A stretch of 64,000 nt of DNA from Fischerella muscicola SAG 1427-1 = PCC 73103 (GCF_000317245.1 NZ_AJLJ01000050.1:30260-94259); one strand, 5' to 3'; counted from the stretch's first letter, positions 33,794-44,400 are shown. The notes: generated by a model from the letters alone, not told the origin. Program-made: numbers and translations.

Positions 33794-34606
33794 ATGGCTT
33801 CAAACAACACAACATTTGAACAACAGGTTGTTGAACTAACTAACCAAGAACGAGCAAAGAATAATCTTCCTGCTTTGAAAGAAAATGCTGAACTGAACTA
33901 TGTTGCTGACGAATATGCTAAACAGATGTCAGAACGTCGCGTTTTAAGTCATACAGGAGCAGATGGTTCTTTACCGTGGGAGCGAGCTGAGACTATTGGT
34001 TATGAAGCGAAAACAATGGGAGAAAACATCGCCGCAGGTCAAACAACTCCTGAACAGGTAGTTCAAGATTGGATGAACAGTCCTGGACATCGAGAAAATA
34101 TTCTCAATCCCAAATATACTGAAATTGGCACTGGTTTCCATAACAATTATTGGAGTCAAGAATTTGGTAGTGGTGATCTTAACTCCATTAGCAAGATACC
34201 AAATCCTTCATCTTCCGAGTCTTCTACATCTTCTGAACCAACACTTCAAGCAAATGCCAATGATAGCCTCATTGGTAATGCAGGAGAAGATAAGTTATCT
34301 GCTGGTGTTTTTGGCGATCGCTTGATGGATAACAATACACAAAACAAAGAAGATTTAACTACTGGTTTTACTCCAAATCAATATGAAAGCGACTTACGTC
34401 AAATTTTGATTGGTCAAGCTAATAATAGTTCCAATCAATTCTCTGATTACCTCAAACCTCAACAAATGGGTGCTGATCCGATTGGTAGTCCAGATGCATT
34501 TGATCATACAAAATTTGCTGGGTTTGATCATTCTTATTCTTCGGTGATGCCGAACTTAGATGCTTCTGAACTAAATATTAGTAATAACATTTCACAAAAT
34601 TCTTGA
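33794..34606 (+). CDS. CAP/SCP-domain exoprotein with degenerate type I secretion module
   Basis: 270 residues, no signal peptide. Residues 5-125 are a CAP (PR-1/SCP) domain: LTNQERAKNNLPALK, YAKQMSERRVLSHTGADG, GENIAAGQTTPEQVV, WMNSPGHRENILNPKYTEIGTGF; the His, Glu, Glu, His set of the CAP cavity is visible. The C-terminal half has NDSLIGNAGEDKL and a region matching the end of the previous protein (SDLRQIL, NQFSDYL, GADPIG, NLDASELN) but eroded. The shared C-terminal module and position make it a likely third substrate of the exporter. Bacterial CAP proteins have varied or unknown activities. Confidence 0.82.
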   Translation: MASNNTTFEQQVVELTNQERAKNNLPALKENAELNYVADEYAKQMSERRVLSHTGADGSLPWERAETIGYEAKTMGENIAAGQTTPEQVVQDWMNSPGHRENILNPKYTEIGTGFHNNYWSQEFGSGDLNSISKIPNPSSSESSTSSEPTLQANANDSLIGNAGEDKLSAGVFGDRLMDNNTQNKEDLTTGFTPNQYESDLRQILIGQANNSSNQFSDYLKPQQMGADPIGSPDAFDHTKFAGFDHSYSSVMPNLDASELNISNNISQNS

Positions 34607-34675
34607 GCCAAATCCTCACCTTTGTTCTCTTAATGTCTTGGTGGTAAAATATAATTTTTTCAACACTAAGACACT

Positions 34676-34745
34676 TTAGACGCGCCAGCGCCTACTTGCA
34701 CCAAGTCGCTACGCGCCTACCGTAGGTAGGCACCAAGAGGTAGAC
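34676..34745. repeat. Dispersed repeat with CCTACCGTAGG core
   Basis: Contains AGTCGCTACGCGCCTACCGTAG-like sequence shared with the larger element at 40767-40893. No gene lies between the CAP-domain gene and the DUF5340-like gene. Confidence 0.55.
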
Positions 34746-34762
34746 AGCAAGAAATATTCAAG

Positions 34763-35014
34763 TCAATCGGGTGAAGCTACTTGCTTGGTATTCAGATGAT
34801 TTAGTGACCAACGGTGATCAACACTCATAGATGAAAACTGACAAATTTCTTCTAGATGTTTTTGTTGAACAGCAGCTTTGCGGAGAGTAATGATTAGCTG
34901 ATTCACTTGATTTCGCAGTTCTGGATTATTACTCACTGCTAACATTGTTTGTTTTTCTAATAGTTGCAGTATGAGTTCGTAATGGATGGGTGAAGGTAGA
35001 GGAATTTGCTCCAT
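34763..35014 (-). CDS. DUF5340-like small protein
   Basis: 83 residues, soluble and helical, opening MEQIPLPSPIHYELILQLLE and continuing with NNPELRNQVNQLIITLRKAA. The opening matches my memory of the cyanobacterial DUF5340 family of unknown function. It lies 114 bp downstream of trpC on the same strand and may be co-transcribed. Confidence 0.65.
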   Translation of the reverse strand: MEQIPLPSPIHYELILQLLEKQTMLAVSNNPELRNQVNQLIITLRKAAVQQKHLEEICQFSSMSVDHRWSLNHLNTKQVASPD

Positions 35015-35127
35015 GAAGTTTATTTTTTATTTTACCTTTTGATTTCAAATCCAAGACTGTGTTGTCATCAGCCAATTGTTACATAAACAACAAAGATTTT
35101 GCTTTAATCCTAGTTTTATTAATTAAT

Positions 35128-36015
35128 TTAGACTTTGGTGAAAAGATTAGCGATCGCCAATTTTGGATCTGGTTGTTTGACTAATGATTCACCAATAAGT
35201 ACGGCAGAAGCTCCTGCTTGTTCTACTATATTTAGATCATCTTGGCTATGTAATCCTGACTCACTTACAACTATAATGTTCCGTTTCTGTAAGTCTTTAC
35301 CTCTTGCCGATAACAGTTGACAAGTGGTTTGTAAATCAACAGAAAAATCTTCGAGATTGCGGTTATTAATTCCGATCAAAGAAATACCATCTAGAGCTAA
35401 TACACGGTCAAGTTCTGCAAGAGTATGGACTTCAATTAATGCTGCCATATTGAGAGCATTGGCAATCTTAACAAAGTATTGTAAATCTTGATCGCTGAGG
35501 ATAGCTGCAATGAGCAAAACTGCATCTGCACCAAGAATACGGGCTAGATACATTTGATAGGGATAAATAATAAATTCTTTACATAATAAAGGTAAATCTA
35601 CAGCAGCACGAATTTTAGCTAAATTATCAAAGCTACCTTGAAAAAACTTTTCATCGGTTAATACTGAAATACAACTAGCACCACCTTGCTCATATTGCAA
35701 AGCGATCGCCACTGGGTCAAAATCTTCTCTGATTACACCTTTGCTGGGAGAAGCTTTTTTGACTTCAGCAATCAAAGCTGGTTTAGTTTTACCATTTCGC
35801 AGTGCTGCTACAAAATCGCGAGTTGGGAGTGCAGTTAAAGCTTGCTTTTGCAACTCCTGTAAGGGTTGCTTCTCACGCATTTGGTCTACTTCTTCTTCTT
35901 TTTGCCAAACAATTTTTTCTAAGATGTTCATTGGTTCAGCATCATGAGTGGCAACCTGATACCTTAGACTAGACACTGCAACACTAGGATTTGGTGGACG
36001 ACGACGGATTTGCAT
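35128..36015 (-). CDS. trpC: Indole-3-glycerol phosphate synthase
   Basis: Tryptophan pathway enzyme that closes the indole ring of CdRP. 295 residues; the about 30-residue extension before [17 protein letters not shown] is typical of cyanobacterial TrpC (starts [10 protein letters not shown]). Barrel motifs: [17 protein letters not shown] (catalytic Lys), [14 protein letters not shown] (catalytic Lys, Glu), [29 protein letters not shown] and [13 protein letters not shown]. Follows lpdA on the same strand with a 91-bp repeat-filled gap. Confidence 0.96.
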   Translation of the reverse strand: MQIRRRPPNPSVAVSSLRYQVATHDAEPMNILEKIVWQKEEEVDQMREKQPLQELQKQALTALPTRDFVAALRNGKTKPALIAEVKKASPSKGVIREDFDPVAIALQYEQGGASCISVLTDEKFFQGSFDNLAKIRAAVDLPLLCKEFIIYPYQMYLARILGADAVLLIAAILSDQDLQYFVKIANALNMAALIEVHTLAELDRVLALDGISLIGINNRNLEDFSVDLQTTCQLLSARGKDLQKRNIIVVSESGLHSQDDLNIVEQAGASAVLIGESLVKQPDPKLAIANLFTKV

Positions 36016-36019
36016 ATTT

Positions 36020-36105
36020 GGTTAATAGTCAATGGTCAATAGTCAATGGTCATTGGTCATTTGTCATTCGTCGCTTAACAAAGGACAAATGACAAAGGAC
36101 AAATG
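36020..36105. repeat. Inverted heptamer repeats between lpdA and trpC
   Basis: TCAATGG/TCATTGG/TCATTTG units face complementary GACAAATGACAAAGGACAAA units around TCGCTTAACA, so a long imperfect hairpin can form in the lpdA-trpC transcript. Confidence 0.65.
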
Positions 36106-36106
36106 A

Positions 36107-37537
36107 CTAAGAAGCAACTGCGCGTTTATAAGCTTCGTCTAGAACTTCTGAGAGTGTGGGGTGGGCGTGAACTAGATGGGCGAGGGTGTGGACAGATTGA
36201 CGACTGGCGATCGCAGCTGAGGCTTCGTGGATGAGGTCAGAGGCGTGCATTCCAAAAATATGGACTCCTAGAACTTCACCAGTGTCTTTACGATAAATTA
36301 CTTTTGCCATACCATCGGCTTCGCCCTCTGCCAAGGCTTTAGAATTACCCTTAAAGTAACTCTTTGCCACTGCGACTTCAAAACCGTCGGCGGTGGCTTT
36401 TTCTTTGGCTTGTGCTTCGGTCATCCCGACATAGCTAACTTCTGGGTGAGTGAAAGCGGCTGCGGGGATACTAAGATAGTCTACTTCTTTATGTCTACCG
36501 CAGATATTTTCTACTGCCACAATACCCTGAGCAGAAGCAGCATGGGCTAGCATCATTTTGCCGGTAGCATCACCAATTGCCCACAAATGTGGAACTACTT
36601 CACCCCCGCTTAACACGGCCATGGTGTCATTGACGGGAATAAAATTCCTACGGTCTAATTCTACACCTATTGATTCTAAACCGAGATTTTGGGTTGCTGG
36701 AATGCGTCCGGTTGCTACTAAACAAGCATCAACTTCCAGCACATCTACATCTTCTTTGGTTTTGAAGTTGGCTAATTCAATCACTACTGGTGAACCTGGG
36801 ATGACTCTTTTGGCGTATATTCCCACATAGGTTTCAATGTCGCGGGGAGTGATTAGCACTCGTTCGGCAAGTTTGGCAATATCACGATCAAATCCTGGCA
36901 TTAATTGATCGAGTGCTTCGATCATGGTGATTTCGCAGCCCAAAGCCGAGTAAACGTCAGAAAATTCCAAGCCAATGTAACCACTACCAATAATTGCTAC
37001 CCAATTTGGCAATGACTCTAATTTTACCCCTTGGTCACTGGTAAATACTGTTTTACCATCTATTTCAATTCCAGGGGGGACGAAGGGAATTGAACCAGGA
37101 GAAAGAATAATATTTTGAGCGGTGATTGTTTTTTCACCACTGTCTGTGACTATACTTACTTTTTGAGTACCTGCGATTTTGCCCCAACCTCGAATAATAT
37201 CAACCCCCAAACGTTTGAGGCTGTTGGTTAAGTCGCCTTGAATTTTCGCGACAAGATTATTAGCGTGATCGGCGATCGCTTGCCGCTCAAATTGTACACC
37301 TGCGACTTGAATTCCTAGCGTTTTCAGATGATGGGCGTCTCTAAGTTCCCGTACACGTCCAGAGGCTGCTAGCAATGCCTTAGAAGGAATGCAGCCTCGG
37401 TTGACACAGGTTCCCCCCATATCAGCCGCTTCAATGATCGCTGTCTTCAAACCGCAGCTAACGGCGTGCAAGGCAGCCCCATGTCCGCCTACTCCAGCGC
37501 CGATAATCACTAAATCATAATCAAATCCTTGACTCAC
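36107..37537 (-). CDS. lpdA: Dihydrolipoyl dehydrogenase (E3)
   Basis: Flavoprotein reoxidising lipoamide in 2-oxoacid dehydrogenase and glycine cleavage complexes. 476 residues: FAD motif [16 protein letters not shown], redox disulfide Cys44/Cys49 in [19 protein letters not shown]-binding [17 protein letters not shown], the second FAD motif [18 protein letters not shown], and the C-terminal catalytic pair near His459/Glu464 in [17 protein letters not shown]. Complete. Upstream DNA (37538-37902) holds repeats and probably divergent promoters. Confidence 0.95.
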   Translation of the reverse strand: MSQGFDYDLVIIGAGVGGHGAALHAVSCGLKTAIIEAADMGGTCVNRGCIPSKALLAASGRVRELRDAHHLKTLGIQVAGVQFERQAIADHANNLVAKIQGDLTNSLKRLGVDIIRGWGKIAGTQKVSIVTDSGEKTITAQNIILSPGSIPFVPPGIEIDGKTVFTSDQGVKLESLPNWVAIIGSGYIGLEFSDVYSALGCEITMIEALDQLMPGFDRDIAKLAERVLITPRDIETYVGIYAKRVIPGSPVVIELANFKTKEDVDVLEVDACLVATGRIPATQNLGLESIGVELDRRNFIPVNDTMAVLSGGEVVPHLWAIGDATGKMMLAHAASAQGIVAVENICGRHKEVDYLSIPAAAFTHPEVSYVGMTEAQAKEKATADGFEVAVAKSYFKGNSKALAEGEADGMAKVIYRKDTGEVLGVHIFGMHASDLIHEASAAIASRQSVHTLAHLVHAHPTLSEVLDEAYKRAVAS

Positions 37538-37902
37538 GTTAGTTTCCCCGTGTGCATTGCCCTATATATTCTTAAACTGACCAAGCAATCAGTGCAAGTT
37601 TATTTAATTTTAGGTCGTTGGGGAGGATTGGGAGACAAGGGGGAAACGCAAAATCACTAAAAAGCCTTACCAATGACGAATGACAAATGACAGATGACTA
37701 TTGTACAGACGCGATTAATCGTATTGTACAGACGCGATTAATCGCGTCTCTACTTAATTATTCTTTGATTATTTATTAAAGATTTATTCCTTAAGATAGA
37801 GTCATTTTTATTTATTTATTTCTAGGGAAAGATTGGCTATTTTATTTTAAAAATAGAGAATAATCATGCAAGGATTCACTAACCTAAATAAACTTAAGTA
37901 TT
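37538..37902. other. Intergenic region with duplicated palindrome
   Basis: Contains GACAAATGACAGATGAC heptamers near 37680, then two direct copies of TGTACAGACGCGATTAATCG (starting about 37702 and 37725). The second extends into the perfect palindrome AGACGCGATTAATCGCGTCT (37730-37749), a common Nostocales dispersed repeat. The rest is an AT-rich leader of the GH13 gene. No gene is seen. Confidence 0.6.
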
Positions 37903-39561
37903 ATGGCGAAGCCAATTGAATTTAATCTATTTGCTCCATATAACAAAGCAGCAGCTTTAATTGGTTCTTTTTCTGATTGGCAAGAAATTCCCATGGAAAA
38001 AGGTGAGGATGGTTATTTCCGTACCACAGTTGAATTAGAGGATGGAGACTACCAATATAAATTTCGTGTACAGTCAAAATCATGGTTTGTAGAAGAAGAC
38101 CAATGGGTTGACGTTACAGATCCTTATGCAATAGATATAGATGAATTAAGTGGTCAAGATAACGGTATTGTACATATCAAAGATGGAGAAAGAATAGTTG
38201 ATACTTATGTTTGGCAGCACGATGATAAACCTTTACCAGCTGATCATGAATTAGTAATTTACGAATTGCATGTAGGGGATTTTTCTGGTGGTGAAGATGA
38301 TCCTTATGCACGCGGAAAGTATAAGCATGTAGTTGAAAAATTAGATTATCTCTGTGAATTGGGTATTAATGCTATTGAATTAATGCCTGTGAAAGAATAT
38401 CCAGGTGATCATAGCTGGGGTTATAACCCCCGCTATTTTTTTGCCACAGAATCAAGTTATGGTTCTACAGCTGAGTTAAAAAATCTGATTGATGAGTGCC
38501 ATGCTAGAGGAATTCGTGTGATTATGGACGGGATTTATAATCACTCAGAAGCATCTAGTCCATTAACTCAAATTGACCATGATTACTGGTATCATCACTC
38601 TCCACGTGATCCTGATAATAGCTGGGGACCTGAGTTTAATTACGAATTCTATGATGAAAATTTAGAGACTTATCCTGCACGAAGATTTATTGGTGATACA
38701 ATCCGTTTTTGGATTGAAGAATATCATATTGATGGTATTCGCTATGATGCAGCGCGTCAAATTGCAAATTACGATTTCATGCACTGGATTGTACAGGAAG
38801 CTAAGAAAACTGCTGGTGCAAAACCTTTTTATAATGTTGCCGAATATATTCCTGAAACTACCAGTGTCACCAATGTTGATGGACCGATGGATGGTTGCTG
38901 GCATGATAGTTTTTACCACTGTATTAAGGAACATATTTGTGGTGAAACATTTGATATAGAACGACTCAAAGATGTCATTGACTCTAAGCGTCAAGGTTTT
39001 ATGGGCGCTACAAATGTTGTCAATTATGTCACAAATCATGACCATAATCATTTGATGGTTGATTTAGGCGATCGCAACATTTTTGATGAGGAAGCCTTCA
39101 GAAGAATTAAGCTTGGTGTGGCAATTTTAATGACGGCTGTTGGTGTTCCCTTAGTTTGGATGGGTGAAGAGTTTGGTGAGTATAAACCTAAGACTCCAGA
39201 ATCAGCAAAAATTGATTGGAAACTATTAGGTAATGAATTGAATCGTGGTTTATTTGAGTACTACAAAGGTTTAATTAGTCTGCGAAAACAAAATCATGCA
39301 CTTTACACAGAAAATATTGATTTTATCCATGAAAATCCAGAGGCAAAAGTATTAGCTTATAGTCGCTGGAATGATGAAGGTTCCCGTGTGGTTGTGATCA
39401 CTAATTTCTCGGAAAATTTCTTAGCTGGTTATCACGTTCCTAATTTTCCCAACGGTGGAAAATGGCACGAATGGACAGGAAACTACGATGTTGAAGCTGG
39501 CGATGATGGCATTATGATTGATATTGGCCCTTACGAAGCAAAAGTGTTTGTTTGGCACTAG
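37903..39561 (+). CDS. GH13 alpha-amylase-family enzyme with CBM48-like N-terminus
   Basis: 552 residues, cytoplasmic (no signal). Residues 1-100 are a CBM48/isoamylase N-terminal domain (GSFSDWQEIPM, DGDYQYKFRV). The barrel has the four GH13 regions: IMDGIYNH, DGIRYDAARQ with nucleophile Asp282, YNVAEYIPE with acid/base Glu314, and YVTNHDH with Asp380. The C-terminal beta domain ends GPYEAKVFVWH. The architecture fits glycogen-related enzymes (branching, debranching or trehalose-type hydrolase), but I cannot assign specificity. Monocistronic, with a strong terminator downstream. Confidence 0.88.
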   Translation: MAKPIEFNLFAPYNKAAALIGSFSDWQEIPMEKGEDGYFRTTVELEDGDYQYKFRVQSKSWFVEEDQWVDVTDPYAIDIDELSGQDNGIVHIKDGERIVDTYVWQHDDKPLPADHELVIYELHVGDFSGGEDDPYARGKYKHVVEKLDYLCELGINAIELMPVKEYPGDHSWGYNPRYFFATESSYGSTAELKNLIDECHARGIRVIMDGIYNHSEASSPLTQIDHDYWYHHSPRDPDNSWGPEFNYEFYDENLETYPARRFIGDTIRFWIEEYHIDGIRYDAARQIANYDFMHWIVQEAKKTAGAKPFYNVAEYIPETTSVTNVDGPMDGCWHDSFYHCIKEHICGETFDIERLKDVIDSKRQGFMGATNVVNYVTNHDHNHLMVDLGDRNIFDEEAFRRIKLGVAILMTAVGVPLVWMGEEFGEYKPKTPESAKIDWKLLGNELNRGLFEYYKGLISLRKQNHALYTENIDFIHENPEAKVLAYSRWNDEGSRVVVITNFSENFLAGYHVPNFPNGGKWHEWTGNYDVEAGDDGIMIDIGPYEAKVFVWH

Positions 39562-39627
39562 GATATTGCTTGGTGTTTGAGTAGTGATTGGTTGAACCAC
39601 TAAGACTCTAAGACACAAAGTGAATGT

Positions 39628-39670
39628 GATCGCGATTTTTCGTCTCTGTAAAAATCGCGATCGCTTTTTT
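39628..39670 (+). terminator. Intrinsic terminator of the GH13 gene
   Basis: GATCGCGATTTTT (39628-39640), nine-base loop, then AAAAATCGCGATC (39650-39662), followed by GCTTTTTT. A 13-bp perfect stem with a U-tract. The stem embeds a HIP1-like GATCGC on each side. Confidence 0.85.
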
Positions 39671-39767
39671 GTGGACGTGGGTGCGATCGCTTCATAAAAT
39701 TGATCAGAACACTTGATTATAGTTAGCGATCGCTTCTTCTAAGTCTTCCTAGAAGATTTATTTTTTC

Positions 39768-40628
39768 ATGAAAAAGCACAAAAATCAATTTAGCCACCTT
39801 ACAGCCATCGAAAGAGTTTATCTGTCAGTACCGACAAATTTTTTATTAGAGAAAAATCTACTTCAAGGTAAAGTTCTAGACTTTGGTTGTGGCTTTGGCA
39901 ATGATGTTAAATTATTACGACAAAAAGGATTTAATATAACAGGTTATGATCCTTATTATTTTCCCCAATATCCTAAAGAAAAATTTGATACCATAATTTG
40001 TATTTATGTTTTAAATGTTTTATTTTCTGAAGAACAAGCCAATATTATCATGGAAATTTCACATTTATTAAAACCAGGTGGCAAAGCTTATTATGCAGTC
40101 AGAAGGGATATTAAAAGAGAAGGTTTTCGAGAACACTATGTCCACAAAAAGCCTACATATCAATGTATTGTTAAGCTTCCTTTTCAATCAATTCAGTTAG
40201 ATGAATATTACGAACTTTACGAATATAAACATTATAATCTCCAGAGAAATTCTTTTAATAATTGCATATTTTGTAATCCTTACAAACATCTCACAATATT
40301 AACTGAGTCAGCAACAGCCTATGCGATCTTTGATGGCTATCCAGTGAGTCAAGGTCATGTTTTAGTTATCCCAAAACGCCATGTGAGTAATTATTTTGAT
40401 CTACCATTTAAAGAGCAATCTGCTTGTTGGCTGATGGTTAATAAAGTACAAGAACTTCTCAACCATGAATTTACACCCGACGGTTTTAATGTAGGAATGA
40501 ACGTCAACCGAGATGCAGGTCAAAATATGATGCACGCCAGTATTCATATTATTCCACGCTATAAAGGTGATACTGTTGGTGCTAAAGGTGGCATCAGAAA
40601 TGTGATTCCGAGAAAAAACAGTTTGTAG
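39768..40628 (+). CDS. Fusion of class I methyltransferase and HIT-domain protein
   Basis: 286 residues. Residues 1-165 form a small SAM-dependent methyltransferase (motif I VLDFGCGFGNDVKLL; acidic motif II GYDPYY; FDTIICIYVLNVL; LLKPGGKAYYAV). Residues 167-286 are a HIT domain (NNCIFCNP start, AIFDGYPVSQGHVLVIPKRH, FNVGMNVNRDAGQNMMH). The histidine triad reads H256-A-S258-I-H260-I-I, so the middle His, the nucleophile in Hint/Fhit, is Ser. I recall annotations of bifunctional methyltransferase/HIT proteins, so the fusion itself is not new. The substrate of either half is unknown. Its expression context is monocistronic. Confidence 0.85.
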   Translation: MKKHKNQFSHLTAIERVYLSVPTNFLLEKNLLQGKVLDFGCGFGNDVKLLRQKGFNITGYDPYYFPQYPKEKFDTIICIYVLNVLFSEEQANIIMEISHLLKPGGKAYYAVRRDIKREGFREHYVHKKPTYQCIVKLPFQSIQLDEYYELYEYKHYNLQRNSFNNCIFCNPYKHLTILTESATAYAIFDGYPVSQGHVLVIPKRHVSNYFDLPFKEQSACWLMVNKVQELLNHEFTPDGFNVGMNVNRDAGQNMMHASIHIIPRYKGDTVGAKGGIRNVIPRKNSL

Positions 40629-40766
40629 TTTGCGATCGCTATTTTTATGATTAATTTTCTTCTCAAAACTGACTAATTGTTTGCCATAAAGATTTTGACA
40701 GGCTAAAGGAGTTTGTAGTAAGCTCCAAGCGTGCTTAAAATGATGACTAAAGTCCATCCTACGGGT

Positions 40767-40893
40767 AGACACGTAGAGGCAAAGCGGCTACTTCCAGAAG
40801 TCGCTTACGCGCCTACCGTAGGTAGTGGCTTCTGTAGACGGGCTTTCTTTGCCCGGCTTGCCATAGGGTAAGTAGCCGCTCTTGCGAGCGTCT
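40767..40893. repeat. Large dispersed inverted-repeat element
   Basis: Bounded by AGAC (40767-40770) and GTCT (40890-40893), with a perfect AGCGGCTACTT (40783-40793) / AAGTAGCCGCT (40870-40880) stem and inner hairpins CCTACCGTAGG and CGGGC/GCCCG. Related pieces occur at 34676-34745 and, in frame, at 45482-45560. The remaining DNA to 41206 holds nothing recognised. Confidence 0.7.
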
Positions 40894-41206
40894 ATACTGC
40901 AAACCTATCAAAATTAGTGCGGCGGAGTACTAATTTCGCTCCTTTAAAACCAATTTTGTTTGTGAGTTTACTCGGTTTATTTTTTGCTTTGACAGTATTT
41001 TTGATTACATTTTTAACTCATTTCAAGCATGATGCCTTATAAACTTATGCGGCTGATTTCACTGCTTTTCTGTGTCTCACGGCAGATGTCACGCCTACTG
41101 TACCACATGGTACATATTGAAATGATAGAGCAATCAAAATTACCTGTACTTTAATGTCTGCAAGAGGTCTAATAAAAAGTTACCAAAGTTAGTTCGCAAG
41201 ACAGGA

Positions 41207-41407
41207 GTGCGACTTGAACGCTCACAGGTTAAGCTAGCAGCTAAACCAGGAGTATGGTTCCAAAGAGTCACATCAATGGGAAAGTGGGCGAACAAAACTT
41301 TAGCACTTGCGTTAAAACTGATTGCAGCAGCTATTGCACCAGATGGGCGATCGCGTCAGGAATCTGCTAATGAAAAGCTTTTGAGGATGAGGAGCAGAGA
41401 CTTGTGA
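41207..41407 (+). CDS. Possible small ORF overlapping the kinase start (66 aa)
   Basis: A GTG-started frame of 66 residues, basic, with a hydrophobic Ala/Leu stretch (KTLALALKLIAAAIAPDG). It ends in a TTGTGA that overlaps the GTG start of the kinase by four bases, which would allow translational coupling. No family recognised, and no clear ribosome site. It may be chance. Confidence 0.25.
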   Translation: MRLERSQVKLAAKPGVWFQRVTSMGKWANKTLALALKLIAAAIAPDGRSRQESANEKLLRMRSRDL

Positions 41408-44400
41408 CTCAAGAAGTAAGGACAACTACCACCGAAGATATTTTTGCTGGTGGTGGAGAAATGGGAACACTCATGCGATCGCTCGATTGGTCACAAACAC
41501 CTTTGGGTCAAGTATCAGAATGGCCGCAGAGCCTAAAGACTTGTGTGCGGATTATGCTAACCTCCCGCCAACCCATGTTTGTTTGGTGGGGTGAAGAACT
41601 AATTAACCTTTACAATGACGCCTACAAAGCGATCGTCGGTGGTAAACATCCAGAAGCCCTTGGACAGCCAGCTTCCCATGTGTGGCGAGAAATTTGGGAT
41701 CAGATTGGGCCTCGCGCAGAATCAGCAATGCTCAAGAATGAAGGCACTTACGACGAAGCGCTGCTACTTATAATGGAGCGCAACGGCTATCCAGAGGAAA
41801 CCTACTACACATTTTCATATAGCCCAGTTCTCAATGATCAAGGTGGTACAGGTGGTATCATCTGTGCTAACACAGACGACACACAAGGCATAATTAGCGA
41901 ACGTCAACTGACACTGTTGCGCGAACTAGCGGCCAAAACGGCAGACGCGCGGACATTCGATCAAGCTTGCACGCTGAGTGTAAATTGTCTGGGAACCAAC
42001 CCTTATGACCTACCCTTTGCGATGATTTATCTGGTCGATCCAGATAAACAGCGCGTTTTTCTAGCTGGAACATGCGGCATTGAACGTGATCATGCGACAG
42101 TTCCGGAAATAGTCGATATTGATTCTAATTCGGTTTGGCCCTTTGCGGAAGTTATCAGAACGCAGAACATAAGTCTGGTTTCTAATTTGGCACTTTCTTT
42201 TGACAACCTACCAACAGGCGCTTGGCAGCATCCGCCACATCAAGCCGTAGCTGTGCCAATTGCACCATCTGGACAGACGGGAAAAGCTGGTATATTGATT
42301 GCTGCATTAAATCCATTTAGGCTGTTCGACGACAACTATAAAAGATTCATTGATTTGATTTCGGCTCAAATCGCCGCCAGCATCGGCAATGCTCAAGCTT
42401 ACGAGGAAGAACGTAAACGTGCTGAAGCCTTAGCAGAACTTGATAGAGCCAAAACCGTTTTCTTTAGTAACATCAGCCATGAGTTTCGTACACCACTCAC
42501 CCTGATGCTTGGTCCTTTAGAGGAAACACTGGCAGCAGCAGATCATGCTACACTTGCAACTCAACGGCAGCAGTTGGAGATGGTGCATCGCAATAGTCTA
42601 CGCTTGCTGAAGCTAGTTAACACTCTGCTGGACTTCTCCCGCATTGAAGCAGGGCGCGTTCAAGCAGCATATGAGCCAACTGACTTGGCGATGTTAACTA
42701 CAGACCTAGCAGCTGTGTTTCGGTCAGCCATTGAGCGAGCAGGAATGCGTCTAGTAGTAGATTGTCCTCCATTACCTGAAAAAGTGTATGTTGACCGGGA
42801 AATGTGGGAAAAGATTTTGCTAAATTTGCTCTCCAATGCCTTTAAGTTTACATTTGAGGGAGAAATAGTCGTTGCCTTGCGCTATTGTCGTGATCATGTT
42901 GAGCTAGAGGTGCGAGATACAGGCACAGGTATTCCTACGGAGGAGATACCCCGTTTGTTTGAACGGTTTCATCGCGTGCAAGGAGTGCGAGGACGAACCT
43001 ATGAGGGGTCGGGGATTGGTCTATCATTAGTCCAAGAACTGGTACGACTGCATGGCGGGACTATTGATGTTACCAGTGTTATTAATCAAGGTACTAGCTT
43101 TACAGTATCAATTCCTACTGGTCATGCTCACTTGCCAAACGAATACCTTGACCAGGGCAAAGCCCAACGCATCAAAGCTACCAGTTCATTGGCATCAACT
43201 ACAATAGGCGCTGCTTCCTATGTCGAAGAAGCTTTGCGCTGGCTACCGGAAGAAGGGAACGGGGGAGACAAGGGAGACAGGGGAGATAGGGGGGACAAGG
43301 GAGATAGGGGAGACAGGGGAGAAAATTCCCCCGTGTCCTCCGTGTCTTCCGTGTCCTCCGTGTCCTCCGTGTCCCTTCCGTCCCCTGCCCATATTCTTTT
43401 GGCAGACGACAATGCTGACATGCGCGACTATGTAAAGCGTTTACTGTTAAGTCAAGGGTATGAAGTAGAGACAGTGGCGGATGGAGAGGCGGCTTTGGCT
43501 GCTGTTTCTCAGCAAATGCCCGATTTAGTCCTAACTGATATAATGATGCCAAAACTAGATGGTTTGGATTTGTTGCAACAGCTACGGGCTAACCCAAACA
43601 CCAGAGAGATACCCATTATCCTGCTTTCTGCCCGTGCTGGAGAAGAGTCTCGCATCGAAGGTTTGGAAACTGGAGCTGACGACTACCTGATTAAGCCATT
43701 CTCGGCCCGGGAGCTAGTGGCTCGCGTCGAGGCAAACCTAAAGATGGCTCAGATGCGTCAGGAAGCAGCACGGCGCGAGCAAGAATTACGGATTCAAACA
43801 GAAGCAGCCCGTAACCAAATCAGCAATATACTCGAAAGTATTACTGATGCTTTTGTAGCCTTTGATGACCAATGGCGGTATACATACGTAAATCAGGAAG
43901 CTACGAGGCTTTTACATAAAACCCGCGAAGAATTACTTGGTAAACAAGTGTGGGAAGAAGTATTTCCAGAGGAAGTAGGAAATCTGTCATATCAAGAACT
44001 TCATCGTGCGGTGAGAGAGCAAGTTTCCGTTGTCTTTGAAGAATTTGGTCAGCCTATAGGTAAATGGCTTGAAATTCACGCCTACCCTTCGCTGGAGGGT
44101 ATTGCTGTTTATTTTCGAGACATCACCAATCGCAAGCGAGCAGAGGAAGCACAGAGGGAGAGCGAAGAACGGTTCCGGATCATGGCAGATTCTTCTCCTG
44201 TTTTGATCTGGATGTCTGGACTCGATAAACTCTGCGATTACTTCAATCAGCCTTGGCTTGATTTTACTGGAAGGACTCTGGAAGAAGAACTAGGCAACGG
44301 TTGGGTTGAAAATGTTCATCCTGAAGATTTGCAGCTGTGTACGGATACTTATTTCACTGCTTTTGACGCCCGTCAAAAATTCATGATCGAATATCGCCTC

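Noticed and set aside
38662..39051. 129-codon frame antisense to the GH13 gene
   Set aside because: Shadow of the GH13 catalytic domain, whose motifs are all intact.
40629..41206. tRNA or other stable RNA in the repeat-rich gap
   Set aside because: Hairpins belong to a dispersed repeat; no cloverleaf with a T-arm consensus was found.
43199..43552. Antisense frames across the repeat in the large kinase
   Set aside because: Repeat-derived (EDTEDTED, LPCLPCLP) and antisense to a receiver domain.
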